DNA of 64,000 bases from a virus. The translations under genes and the position numbers were made by a program. Location of the stretch: positions 1-64,000 of IMG/VR virus record IMGVR_UViG_3300029268_000006; one strand, written 5' to 3'. Within the stretch, counting starts at the first letter, position 1. Each line of letters opens with the position of its first letter. Below, in pieces: positions 17,701 through 25,477 of the stretch. The notes under the pieces were generated by a model that was not told the origin of the DNA, searched no databases, and saw only the letters and a list, made by a program, of their open reading frames with translations.

Positions 17701-18657
17701 GTAGTAGATAAAACAACAAATTTAGCTAAGGGTTTGGCCAATAAAAATAGAATCAGTTGGAGATACTTAGTTGATGGTTTTGGTTTAGGTTTAACACATA
17801 ACTCAAAACAAGAATTTGTTGATCTTTGTGGTTTGAAACTTAATTGTCTTGGTTTCTTAAATATGCCGAGTGTTCGTCAATTAAAAACATCATTAAATCC
17901 TTCGTTTATTAATGATGATAGAACCTTAAACACAGAATATTTGAAAGAAGGGGGAAATCAAGATACAAATCCTAGTTTCTTATATAGTTTTGGTGAAGGT
18001 GATGGTAGATCAACTGTTGGATATTTCTTCCCATATGTTAAGGATGTTAATGATGTCACAAAATTCATTCCACCATCAGCCAAAGTTGCGAAAGCTTATA
18101 TGAGTAAGTTTCTCACAACAACAGCTGGTATATATCCTTGGACTATTGTAGCCGGATCTATTTTGGGTAAATTACCAGATGTTGGTTCAACTGAAATGAG
18201 ATTCACTGACGATAATTTGTTGGATTTAATGGAAATGGGTTCAAATCCGATTGATTTTACTCAACAAAGAGGATACTATATTAATTCGGAAAATACCGCA
18301 CAAGTGTTCCCATATAGTTCATTAAGTGTAATTCATAGTCGTGAAGTTCTTATTGAACTTGAAAATAGATTATATGACATGTTGTTAAATTATCAATGGA
18401 GGTTTAATACCTCAGAAATAAGAAATGAAATCAAAAGTAGAGCAGATCAAATTTGTAAAGAATTATTAGACGCTAGTGCTTTATACGATTTCAAAAATAT
18501 TATGGATAAATCAAACAATACCAACTACATAATCGATTTACAGATGGGTGTACTTGATACATATTGTGAGGTGATCAAAGGAATGGGTGTTATTGTGAAC
18601 AATATTACAATATTGAAAAAAGGTACAATTTCATCGTCCGGTTTCTTACCAAAATAA
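14749..18657 (+). CDS. Contractile tail sheath protein
   Basis: 1302 residues, about twice T4 gp18. The N-terminus 'KRPGIYINEIDQSI' and 'LVPGFSKKGPFNRPVRV' match the sheath beta-strand handshake and first domain. A large beta-rich insertion (about residues 150-1000) probably forms extra surface domains. The C-terminal region 'PWTIVAGSILGKLPDVGSTE', 'ENRLYDMLLNYQWRFNTSE' and 'GMGVIVNNITILKKG' is the conserved sheath core. The protein polymerises around the tail tube and contracts on infection. The gene has its own late-type box and a strong terminator downstream. Confidence 0.88.
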   Translation: MPIENKNLGKYKRPGIYINEIDQSILELPIQDVLINLVPGFSKKGPFNRPVRVDSPAEFEAIFGTIDKNLENKGSFFHRTVEDMLNTGPIWALSLLKTDPNRDTLEWESISTAAKYDNGLKNTAPYERFFNRQDFWERDSESFGDIVTGEYIDHPTIQPNPNNDIFSITNIGNIRSTIWLFKSSITGFDVTAESWYGGSEKVPLFMNPKDLMSDYIISVLAVGGDWTQNETLSVDSYWGKYFNSNGLIKSQVSNFWNDSLTNTIAYYDVSLIPNFRDLNDVDMYIKDVINSQTDKTGLFCYFNEEALLSSDFYKGNIDLIGQTLVGSSKKSIDFLSYNGSISETQIYSEKNLDGLNSPTNVFGNLNSTFPSGRTATYTNWYTNISPSGNTMAGKNDTYVYNISSIDDSYNITLTDTPALMSVDDIIYFNKSFSEVDTTTPYYILSIDTTKIKISETKGGPIVPLISGTITNVFIYCLKQNFVDSSSEIADQWSYIIGQTKYSGDTKLTSHNLFFDPFAIYQSGATYSRYDVLYLDSDYSTVHTLKGNQSIGIDPTLPNYLLSNETTILLGYVKLQYNSGLTSDLINFGYTYTGISVTAGNSYKQLSGGTDITALSGTTTNGIKYLDLIFVDTKGSTVYTNYNKMRKIKIFNEIYTNLLNNKGVIISGGWSSGGGYGDKFPITSPTIYAQTTTTDAYIRIYFNTTDTVYPFDYFKTADGSFLIYYIDNEFVMPLINPVNTLITTNLPLSGVPSKTGIVAKWSNLYQDYYNGVINNGDYFYIDNVSGDTMQKVFLKMYLIDDVDGVENLTIKFVDENGETVEISQWENSYLSKLIIYSDKANLKETIEIENPDDITDTTNTRWIYVDKTRYSHIKRGLYLEAYYDTTYYDDPTGEGYLAGMVPRKLVRIIDIKNDTVDTTRKILYADGSIKISNNGTTLDPDYYTTVYTSIDNYFTEYKGLTMKPFTVHVDSIPNGTDDRQMEILSVVDKTTNLAKGLANKNRISWRYLVDGFGLGLTHNSKQEFVDLCGLKLNCLGFLNMPSVRQLKTSLNPSFINDDRTLNTEYLKEGGNQDTNPSFLYSFGEGDGRSTVGYFFPYVKDVNDVTKFIPPSAKVAKAYMSKFLTTTAGIYPWTIVAGSILGKLPDVGSTEMRFTDDNLLDLMEMGSNPIDFTQQRGYYINSENTAQVFPYSSLSVIHSREVLIELENRLYDMLLNYQWRFNTSEIRNEIKSRADQICKELLDASALYDFKNIMDKSNNTNYIIDLQMGVLDTYCEVIKGMGVIVNNITILKKGTISSSGFLPK

Positions 18658-18676
18658 AAATGTTTGATAACTACAT

Positions 18677-18708
18677 AAAAAAGGGGATTTATTTCCCCTT
18701 TTTTTTTT
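18677..18708 (+). terminator. Rho-independent terminator after the sheath gene
   Basis: A(6)GGGGA, short loop, TCCCC followed by ten T. It separates the sheath gene from the following endonuclease. Confidence 0.85.
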
Positions 18709-18751
18709 ATTTATTAAACTTTATATTTTTTATTTAATATATTGATTATAT

Positions 18752-20305
18752 ATGAATTACATAGAAATAATAAGAAAAGAAAACGGACCATCTGGTAGAA
18801 TGTATGTGGAAAAATACATAAAAAGAATTTATCCAGAATTACATTTAGAAATTATTAGTTATTGTAATGAAAAATTAAACGATATTTCATTTAAAGAAAA
18901 AGTTTATCATTATGTACATGATATTAAAGAAAAAATATTATGTTGTAATTCAAATTGTAATAACGAAGTAAAATTTAGAAATTCAACTTTGGGATATTAT
19001 AATTATTGTTCAAATAAATGTATAAGTAGTGATCAGAAAATAAAAGATATTAAAGAAAAGAAATCTTATGAAAAATTTGGAACTAAAGCACCATCAATGA
19101 ATATTGATGTTAAAAGAAAAATGATAAAAACGAATCAAGAAACATATGGTTACAATTCACCTTTACAAAATGAAAATATAAAAAGAAAATCCAAAAAAAC
19201 ATTATTTGAAAATTATAATGTTGATAATCCAAATCAATCTCGAATATTGGTAGAAAGAAGAATTAAAAGTTATAGTAAAAATATCAAGAAAAAATATTTA
19301 AATCTATATAAATCGATAGGTGTATATGATATTGATTATAAAAATAGAAAAATGTTTTTAAAATGTGAAAAGGGTCATTTTTTTGAATTGGAATTGGATT
19401 TGTTTCATAATAGAAGAAGAACAAATACATTATTATGTACTGTATGCAATCCAATAAATAAACATATATCTGGATGTGAATTGCAGTTACAAGATTTTAT
19501 AGATAAAAATTTTAATTTCTTTAAAATTTTAAATGATAGAAAAATTTTAAAGCCATATGAAATTGATATTTATTTACCGGATTTGAAACTAGGGTTTGAA
19601 TTTAACGGCCTTTTTTATCACTGTGAAAAACGAATTGAAAATAATTATCATTTAAAAAAAACTGAATTATCCGAAAAATTAGGAATAAAATTAATTCAAA
19701 TTTATGAAGATGAGTGGATATATAAACAGGAAATAGTTAAATCTTATATTTTAAATTTATTGAATAAATCACCAAATAAAATATTTACAAGAAAATGCAT
19801 TGTAAAAGAAATATCAGATAATAAATTAGTTGGTGATTTTCTTGAAAATAATCATTTACAAGGTTTTGTTGGTTCAAGAATTAAACTTGGTTTATTTTAT
19901 AATAATGAATTGGTTTCTTTGATGATTTTTAAAAAATGTAAAAACAATACTTATGAAATGCTAAGATTTTGTAATAAATTAAATACAAATATTATTGGGT
20001 CTGAAAATAAATTATTTAAATATTTCATTAAAAAATACAATCCGATTGAAGTGATTAGTTATGCTGATCGTTCATTGAGTCGAGGCGAATTATATTATAA
20101 ATTAGGATTTAAATTGATTTATAAAATAAAGCCAAATTATTATTATGTTATAAATAGAACAAGAAAATGTAGATCTCTTTATAAGAAAAATATTTTGATA
20201 AATCAAGGCTTTGATCAAAATAAAACGGAAAAAGAAATCATGTTGGACAGAAAAATATATCGTATTTATGATAGTGGAAGTTTGAAATTTATATGGAAAA
20301 AATAA
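18752..20305 (+). CDS. Homing endonuclease, Vsr-like (EDxHD) family
   Basis: 517 residues. A Cys-rich element ('CCNSNCNNEVKF...YCSNKC') is followed by repeated 'YEKFGTKAPSMN'/'ETYGYNSPLQNENIK'/'ENYNVDNPNQS' modules. A second Cys motif (CEKGHFFELE...CTVC) precedes the nuclease core 'YEIDIYLPDLKLGFEFNGLF' with downstream 'YHLKKTELSEKLGIKLIQIY'. A C-terminal ~180-residue domain with 'FLENNHLQGFVGSRIKLGLF' and 'YADRSLSRGELYYKLGFK' resembles GNAT-like modules often fused to these enzymes. The gene is inserted between tail genes, and the TTTAATATATTG box is only 7 nt from its ATG. Confidence 0.72.
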   Translation: MNYIEIIRKENGPSGRMYVEKYIKRIYPELHLEIISYCNEKLNDISFKEKVYHYVHDIKEKILCCNSNCNNEVKFRNSTLGYYNYCSNKCISSDQKIKDIKEKKSYEKFGTKAPSMNIDVKRKMIKTNQETYGYNSPLQNENIKRKSKKTLFENYNVDNPNQSRILVERRIKSYSKNIKKKYLNLYKSIGVYDIDYKNRKMFLKCEKGHFFELELDLFHNRRRTNTLLCTVCNPINKHISGCELQLQDFIDKNFNFFKILNDRKILKPYEIDIYLPDLKLGFEFNGLFYHCEKRIENNYHLKKTELSEKLGIKLIQIYEDEWIYKQEIVKSYILNLLNKSPNKIFTRKCIVKEISDNKLVGDFLENNHLQGFVGSRIKLGLFYNNELVSLMIFKKCKNNTYEMLRFCNKLNTNIIGSENKLFKYFIKKYNPIEVISYADRSLSRGELYYKLGFKLIYKIKPNYYYVINRTRKCRSLYKKNILINQGFDQNKTEKEIMLDRKIYRIYDSGSLKFIWKK

Positions 20306-20361
20306 TAAGGAAGAAGAAAAAAGTAAATCGAAACATTTAAAGGAATGGAAAGAATTTAAAA

Positions 20362-21006
20362 ATGATATTTAATGATAATTGGACAAAATTGGATAACGAT
20401 TTTTATCGTCAATTAATTAGAGAAGGAAAATCTATTGATGATATAATTAGAATAATTGGTATGGACAAATTGAAATATCATCCGAAAGGTAGATATTTAT
20501 CCAGTTTTAGTGATTTTTTAATAAAAGAAATAAAATGTACACCGGAAGAAACTAGATTTAAAATGGAAATAAAAGATTCTGAACATTTTAAAAATGAATC
20601 TGATTTTCAATCAACATTTAAAACTAAATCTGAAACAACATATATTATTGATTTTGTTTATATGAAAGATACGATTGGACCATTTCCAAATAAAGATCTT
20701 TTTAATTTATCTTTTACTACATTATATCAACACGATTTAAATGATGAAATAATATATGAAAATCCAACAAATAAGAATGAACATATAGAATTAATGAAAC
20801 GATTAATTTATATTATTGAAAAATTTGACGTTTATATAAGACAATTAAAAAAAGAAGTTATATATTTTATAGGACAAACCAATGATACTAAAAAAATAAA
20901 TTTTTACAGAAGTGTAATTAAAGATAGTTTTGATAATGTTGAAGAAATTGAAGGTGAAAGTTCATTTAATAAATTAAAATATGGATTTTATTATAAAATA
21001 TTATAA
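20362..21006 (+). CDS. Hypothetical phage protein
   Basis: 214 residues, acidic/basic mixed, starting MIFNDNWTKLDNDFYRQL. The C-terminal part ('VIYFIGQTNDTKKINFYRSV', 'SFDNVEEIEGES', 'YGFYYKIL') has an alpha/beta pattern with no catalytic signature I can name. Just upstream, in a different frame, 'KHLKEWKEFKNDI' resembles the tag peptides of neighbouring genes, so the original N-terminus may have been lost by a frameshift near 20360. It converges with the ART-like gene at 21013. Confidence 0.5.
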   Translation: MIFNDNWTKLDNDFYRQLIREGKSIDDIIRIIGMDKLKYHPKGRYLSSFSDFLIKEIKCTPEETRFKMEIKDSEHFKNESDFQSTFKTKSETTYIIDFVYMKDTIGPFPNKDLFNLSFTTLYQHDLNDEIIYENPTNKNEHIELMKRLIYIIEKFDVYIRQLKKEVIYFIGQTNDTKKINFYRSVIKDSFDNVEEIEGESSFNKLKYGFYYKIL

Positions 21007-21012
21007 TGTAAT

Positions 21013-22041
21013 TTAAACCAGCCAATGTTTTCTATAATCTTCTTTTGGTAGGATGGATATAAATTTAGGTGGTATATTTTCAAAAGTATAATAACCAAAT
21101 CTTCTAGAATCGATGTCAGAATAAAGTTTAATATCCAAATTATTTGCTAATATTTTTAGTATTTCACATTCTTGATTGGTGGTTCTTTCCAATTCTTTTT
21201 TCATCCCCCAAGCCAATTCTAATTCGTCAGTTAAATTAATTTTCGGTTTGGGTGTCAATCCTATTTTTAATATTTTATCTACATTTTTTACTGGTGTAAT
21301 ATAATATAAAATACTTGGTTTTATATCAATGTTTCTGATAGAGTCAAATATTGGTTTTAAAACAATATCATCAAATGACATTTCAAAAAATTCTTTTTTA
21401 TTAAATTTATATGGTGAATAATCAATATTTCCATGTGATATATACCAACCCAATTGATTGCATATTATAAAAATATCCTTAATATTATCACTAACGTGTT
21501 CTTTTCTACCAGCACTTATTTCTATTTCACCATTTGGAAGAATACTTATATAATAATCAGGAAATTTTCTTTTTAAAATTTTAACGGTTTTTTTTGTTGA
21601 GAAAGTAGATATTAAACCTTCTTCTATAAAAATATCTTTATATTCTTTGTAAGCTATTTTTTCAGCCAATTCCATAGTTAATTTTTTCCATATATTTCCT
21701 ATTTTAATTTGGAAATCACCGATAATTGGTTTTTTACTATACCAATCGGAATCAGATTCATCATCAAATATTAATTTATTTGAATCTATTTGAATTCTTA
21801 AAATTACGGAAAAAGATGGATAATTAATCATTTTACTATACATTATAGCATTAGATAATGCATCTGTTACAAAAATTTTCCCTTTACTCCATTTACCTAA
21901 TTCATCACTCCAGTTTGTTTTTCTATCTATATTTGGTGTTAAACCGAATTTTACAATTTCTGGTAAATATTCGGGTTTAGTTGCGTGATAAAATATTCTT
22001 TTGTTTTCACTTTGTTCAAATATTTGAAATTTCGTTATCAT
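21013..22041 (-). CDS. Capsid-targeted protein with two ADP-ribosyltransferase-like domains
   Basis: 342 residues. The N-terminus 'MITKFQIFE' fits the T4 capsid-targeting peptide (cleavage rule I/L-x-E) with cleavage after Glu9. Domain 1 begins 'RIFYHATKPEYLPEIVKFGL' and later 'KIFVTDALSNAIMYSKM'. This is the 'YHxT...I...GL.P...+F.T....A..Y' pattern of ART-fold enzymes. Domain 2 repeats it: 'ILYYITPVKNVDKILKIGL', ending 'YYTFENIPPKFISILP'. T4 packages and injects its ART, Alt, with such a tag, so an early-acting injected effector is the natural model. NAD+ binding and activity are not shown, and a catalytic Glu is not pinned down. Confidence 0.55.
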   Translation of the reverse strand: MITKFQIFEQSENKRIFYHATKPEYLPEIVKFGLTPNIDRKTNWSDELGKWSKGKIFVTDALSNAIMYSKMINYPSFSVILRIQIDSNKLIFDDESDSDWYSKKPIIGDFQIKIGNIWKKLTMELAEKIAYKEYKDIFIEEGLISTFSTKKTVKILKRKFPDYYISILPNGEIEISAGRKEHVSDNIKDIFIICNQLGWYISHGNIDYSPYKFNKKEFFEMSFDDIVLKPIFDSIRNIDIKPSILYYITPVKNVDKILKIGLTPKPKINLTDELELAWGMKKELERTTNQECEILKILANNLDIKLYSDIDSRRFGYYTFENIPPKFISILPKEDYRKHWLV

Positions 22042-22081
22042 TTATTTATATATAATTTTATTGAAATGAAAAATATTAAAT

Positions 22082-22723
22082 ATGAAAACATTTGAACAAT
22101 TTATAAATGATGATAAATTTTCGATAATTAGTTTTACCAATGATAAAAAATTTATCAATAAAGATATATTTGAATTGGATGTTTGTAAAGATTATTTTTA
22201 TAAAAATGAAAGTGTTTTTAATATAATAAAGGATAATACAAACAAAAAAACATACTTTGTTATTGTTGTTTTAAAAAATACAAAACAAGTTGTTGGTTAT
22301 TTCTGGAAATCTGAATATAAAGAACAATCGGAATATTTCAATAAATTTATGGGTAGATATGAAACTGATGAAAATTATAGAAAACAGGGTATTAGTAAAT
22401 TATTCACAAAACAAATGTTATTTTTCTTGAAAAAAATGTATGGTACAGTATTTTTTACTAATTTGAAATCATTAAAGACACAAATAAGTAGTGGTGCTAA
22501 AATAATTGATTCAGATAATCATTATCAACCAGATTTTTATTTTATTGTTGGTGATAAAAAAATTAAATTTGATAATTATAAAGAAGTGACAAATATGTTA
22601 AAAAACAACGAATTAAAAAATATCATTTTGGAATGTAATGGTAAAAAATATCAAAATATTCATGATAATTGGAATGAAATAAAAATTCCAATTGATGGAA
22701 AATATGTATTATTGATACAATAA
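22082..22723 (+). CDS. Capsid-targeted GNAT-like acetyltransferase
   Basis: 213 residues. The first ten, 'MKTFEQFIND', copy the T4 internal-protein targeting peptide (MKTYQEFIAE) except that Asp replaces the final Glu. The body has 'VVGYFWKS', then 'YETDENYRKQGISKLFTKQM' (GNAT motif A with the R/Q-x-x-G-x-G/A-like acetyl-CoA loop) and 'VFFTNLKSLKTQISSGAKI'. It may acetylate a host protein after injection; target unknown. It is first of three adjacent tagged genes. Confidence 0.55.
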   Translation: MKTFEQFINDDKFSIISFTNDKKFINKDIFELDVCKDYFYKNESVFNIIKDNTNKKTYFVIVVLKNTKQVVGYFWKSEYKEQSEYFNKFMGRYETDENYRKQGISKLFTKQMLFFLKKMYGTVFFTNLKSLKTQISSGAKIIDSDNHYQPDFYFIVGDKKIKFDNYKEVTNMLKNNELKNIILECNGKKYQNIHDNWNEIKIPIDGKYVLLIQ

Positions 22724-22727
22724 AATT

Positions 22728-23018
22728 ATGAAAACATTTGAACAATTTATAAATGAATCTTTGAAAGGGGGAGATTTACCAGTTATACAAAAATGGTTAA
22801 AAGATAATGGGTTTGAATTGGCCAATTATGATTTGGATAATCCAACAAATATTGCCGGGAATCCACTTGTTAGGGATGGTTTAGATGGTATAAGGGCATC
22901 ATATCACAAAAGAAGAGATGAATTAAATATATGGTTTACCAATTTATATCAAGATTCAAATAATGAAACAAGACAAAAGGTTGAAAATTTTTTATTGGGT
23001 TTAAAAAATAATATATAA
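22728..23018 (+). CDS. Small capsid-targeted internal protein
   Basis: 96 residues. 'MKTFEQFINE|S' is the best match in the window to the T4 capsid-targeting sequence, with a perfect I-x-E cleavage site. The first nine codons are almost identical in DNA to the start of the gene before it, a sign of duplication of the tag. The mature part ('LPVIQKWLKDNGFELANYDL', 'IRASYHKRRDELNIWF') is unrecognised. Start lies 4 nt after the previous stop. Confidence 0.6.
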   Translation: MKTFEQFINESLKGGDLPVIQKWLKDNGFELANYDLDNPTNIAGNPLVRDGLDGIRASYHKRRDELNIWFTNLYQDSNNETRQKVENFLLGLKNNI

Positions 23019-23071
23019 TGAAATAAAAAGATTTATTCTCACAATTGGAATGAAATAAAAATAAATAAATT

Positions 23072-23287
23072 ATGAAACATTTAAACGAATTTAAATTAAA
23101 CGAAATGAACGATGATAAATTTTATAATGTTTGGAAAACATTATCCGCAATTTGTAACGGAAAAAATTCAAAAGGTCAATCATATTTATCTGATTCTTGG
23201 AATGAAAGTGGTGAAAAAGATCCAGAACTTATGAAAAAATTAAGAAATTTAAAATTTTATTTGAATCAACTTGAAGATTTAGGATGA
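23072..23287 (+). CDS. Small capsid-targeted internal protein
   Basis: 71 residues. 'MKHLNEFKLNE|M' has the L-x-E cleavage rule at residues 9-11. The mature ~60 residues ('FYNVWKTLSAICNGKNSKG', 'LRNLKFYLNQLEDLG') are helical and match no family I know. Third in the tagged gene cluster. Confidence 0.5.
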   Translation: MKHLNEFKLNEMNDDKFYNVWKTLSAICNGKNSKGQSYLSDSWNESGEKDPELMKKLRNLKFYLNQLEDLG

Positions 23288-23297
23288 AACGAACCAA

Positions 23298-23397
23298 TAT
23301 TAATATATAATATTAGAAACTGAAAAAACCAGTTTTAAAGATTAATATATAATATTAGAAACTGAAAAAAACCAGTTTTAAAAATTAATATATAATT
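23298..23397 (+). repeat. Tandem promoter-plus-hairpin repeats before the tail tube gene
   Basis: A ~43-bp unit occurs twice (23298-23340, 23341-23383). Each has ATTAATATATAA, then 'AGAAACTG' A(6-7) 'CCAGTTTT', which folds as an AAACTG/CAGTTT hairpin. A third promoter box (23384-23396) lies 20 nt before the tail tube ATG. The unit looks like a promoter followed by an attenuator-like stem, duplicated. Confidence 0.7.
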
Positions 23398-23416
23398 AAA
23401 AAATAAGATAAATAAT

Positions 23417-23992
23417 ATGCCATTAGCACATTTTACAAACATCGAAACTGCAATGAATTTACATGAACCGATTTACAAAAATTTGTTTGAAGTTCGTATT
23501 AAATTGCCGACAGCTCTTACTGCAAATAACCCACCTGATATAGCTACAAAATTATTAATGGAAAATGCTATTAAAGTGAGTTTACCAATTTATCCGGATT
23601 TGGCTGTTCAAACCCAGAGATTTAAATATTCAACACGTTTATATCCAACAACACCAGAAGAAACATCTCTTAAAGCACAAGAAATCCAATTCAACTTAAA
23701 TCAAGATAAAACATCAAATTCTGTTTTTGTTTTTAGAATGTTGAAGGATTGGTACGATTTAGTATGGAATAATGAAACTGGACAATTATCTTATAAGAGA
23801 AATCTTATGTCACCAATGGTGACAATTGATGTCCATGATAGAGAAGGTCGTGTTATTAGACGTGTTAATTGGATAAATGTTTGGATTGTTAATTTTACAG
23901 GTTTTGAAGATTTTGATTGGTCAACTGGTGATATTCAAAATCCGTTGACAGCAAAGTTCGCTGTTGATTATTGGAACGACTTATACTATTGA
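23417..23992 (+). CDS. Tail tube protein (T4 gp19-like)
   Basis: 191 residues, the normal length for gp19-like tubes. 'HEPIYKNLFEVRIKLP' at the start, 'MLKDWYDLVWNNETGQL' in the middle, 'VTIDVHDREGRVIRRVNWIN' and the closing 'TAKFAVDYWNDLYY' follow the tube fold. It would form the hexameric rings inside the sheath. Expressed from a triple late-type promoter array and ended by a strong hairpin at 24018. Confidence 0.82.
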   Translation: MPLAHFTNIETAMNLHEPIYKNLFEVRIKLPTALTANNPPDIATKLLMENAIKVSLPIYPDLAVQTQRFKYSTRLYPTTPEETSLKAQEIQFNLNQDKTSNSVFVFRMLKDWYDLVWNNETGQLSYKRNLMSPMVTIDVHDREGRVIRRVNWINVWIVNFTGFEDFDWSTGDIQNPLTAKFAVDYWNDLYY

Positions 23993-24017
23993 TAAGTTGA
24001 TTATAAAAAAAATGATT

Positions 24018-24048
24018 AAAAAATTCACAAAAATTTTGTGAATTTTTT
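24018..24048. terminator. Terminator after tail tube gene
   Basis: AAAAATTCACAAAA / TTTTGTGAATTTTT hairpin with a T run; effective in the plus direction. Confidence 0.8.
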
Positions 24049-24092
24049 TTTTATTTATTTCGTGGTTGATTATTTAAAAATAAATTAAAATT

Positions 24093-25013
24093 ATGAATAC
24101 GAAATTATGTAGAATATGTGGAAAAATTAAAAACAACAATGAATTTAGAATAGACAATTTAATGAAAGATGGTTATCGAAATGAATGTAAAAAATGTTCA
24201 AATGAAATATATTATAATGGTGAGAGAAGAAGAGAATTGAATCTCGAAAAAGATATAAAAAATGAAGGAAGTAAAAAATGTAGAATTTGTGATGAATCAA
24301 AAGATATAAATGAATTTCATTTAAAAAGAGGAACAAAGGACGGACATCGTAGTGAGTGTAAAGATTGTGTTAAAAATTTTTTTAAAAAATATAAAGAAGT
24401 TCCAGATTTTAAAGAAAAACAAAAAGAATATGATAAAGAAAGATATCAAAAATTGAAAGACGAAACTATTGATAGAATGAAACAATATAGAATTGATAAT
24501 AAAGAAGAAGTTAATAAAAAGGCGAGAGAAAAAAGAAAATTACCACGTGTTAAACAAAGATATACTGAATATAATAAAAAATATATGTTTGAACACAAAG
24601 AAGAATTAAAAGAATATAGAAATAAAAATAAAAAAATGTTGGCTGAAATACAAAGTAGATATAGAGAAAATAATCCACATGTTATAGCTTGGAGATCTAT
24701 TCTTCATTCTACATTAGATAGACTAGAAACTAAAAAAGAAGGACATACTATTGATTTATTGGGTTATTCAGCATTAGAATTGAAAGAGCATTTAGAAAAC
24801 AAATTTACAAATGGTATGTGTTGGGATAATTATGGTGAGTGGCATATAGATCATCATATTCCGGTTGTATCTTTTTCAAAAGATACTGATGTTAAAATAG
24901 TTTGTGCTTTATCCAATTTAAAACCGATGTGGTCAACTACAAGAATTATTGATGGAATTCTTTATGAGGGTAATTTGAATAAAGGAGATAAGATTCCTGA
25001 TATAATTTTTTAG
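24093..25013 (+). CDS. HNH homing endonuclease with two zinc-finger modules
   Basis: 306 residues. Two N-terminal Cys4 modules ('CRICGKIKNNNEF...CKKC' and 'CRICDESKDINEF...CKDC') lead into a long basic helix. The C-terminal HNH core contains 'EWHIDHHIPVVSF' and 'CALSNLKPMWS'. It sits between the tail tube gene and its paralogue, a typical free-standing homing endonuclease position. Confidence 0.82.
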   Translation: MNTKLCRICGKIKNNNEFRIDNLMKDGYRNECKKCSNEIYYNGERRRELNLEKDIKNEGSKKCRICDESKDINEFHLKRGTKDGHRSECKDCVKNFFKKYKEVPDFKEKQKEYDKERYQKLKDETIDRMKQYRIDNKEEVNKKAREKRKLPRVKQRYTEYNKKYMFEHKEELKEYRNKNKKMLAEIQSRYRENNPHVIAWRSILHSTLDRLETKKEGHTIDLLGYSALELKEHLENKFTNGMCWDNYGEWHIDHHIPVVSFSKDTDVKIVCALSNLKPMWSTTRIIDGILYEGNLNKGDKIPDIIF

Positions 25014-25051
25014 AGACCCGGCTATCTGTAATATATAAAAATAAAAACAAT

Positions 25052-25477
25052 ATGCCGTTAGCACATTTTGGTACTTATAAATTAAATGAAGATTTTTATA
25101 AATTATCTGGTAGAACCGAAGGTTGGGAACCAGTTTGGAATAATTTGGCACAAATAAATTTTACACCAGTTTATTTAAATGATAAATTATCTTATCAATT
25201 ATTTAGAATTGAAGAAGATGTAATGTTTTTTAATTTAAATTGGGATATAGACAAAAAAGAAGTTATTCCATTAAAAACAATTGTAGATTGGTTGAATAAA
25301 CCATTACAAGCTGAAGTTGTTTTTCACGATGTTGAAAATGTTATTATGTATAAAGTAGAATTGATTAATTTGATGTTTATTGAAATATTAGAACCTTTTT
25401 ATTTTAATTGGGAAGATCACTCAATAAAACAATTGGTTGTTAAATTTAAATATGATTCAGTAAAAATAATAGTTTAA
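25052..25477 (+). CDS. Tail-tube-like / tail terminator-type structural protein
   Basis: 141 residues. The first six, MPLAHF, are identical to the tail tube protein, although the rest diverges. 'WEPVWNNLAQINFTPVYL' and 'LKTIVDWLNKPLQAEVVFHD' are tube-fold-like. A tube paralogue or tail-completion protein in the tail block is likely. The next gene starts at the base after its stop. Confidence 0.55.
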   Translation: MPLAHFGTYKLNEDFYKLSGRTEGWEPVWNNLAQINFTPVYLNDKLSYQLFRIEEDVMFFNLNWDIDKKEVIPLKTIVDWLNKPLQAEVVFHDVENVIMYKVELINLMFIEILEPFYFNWEDHSIKQLVVKFKYDSVKIIV

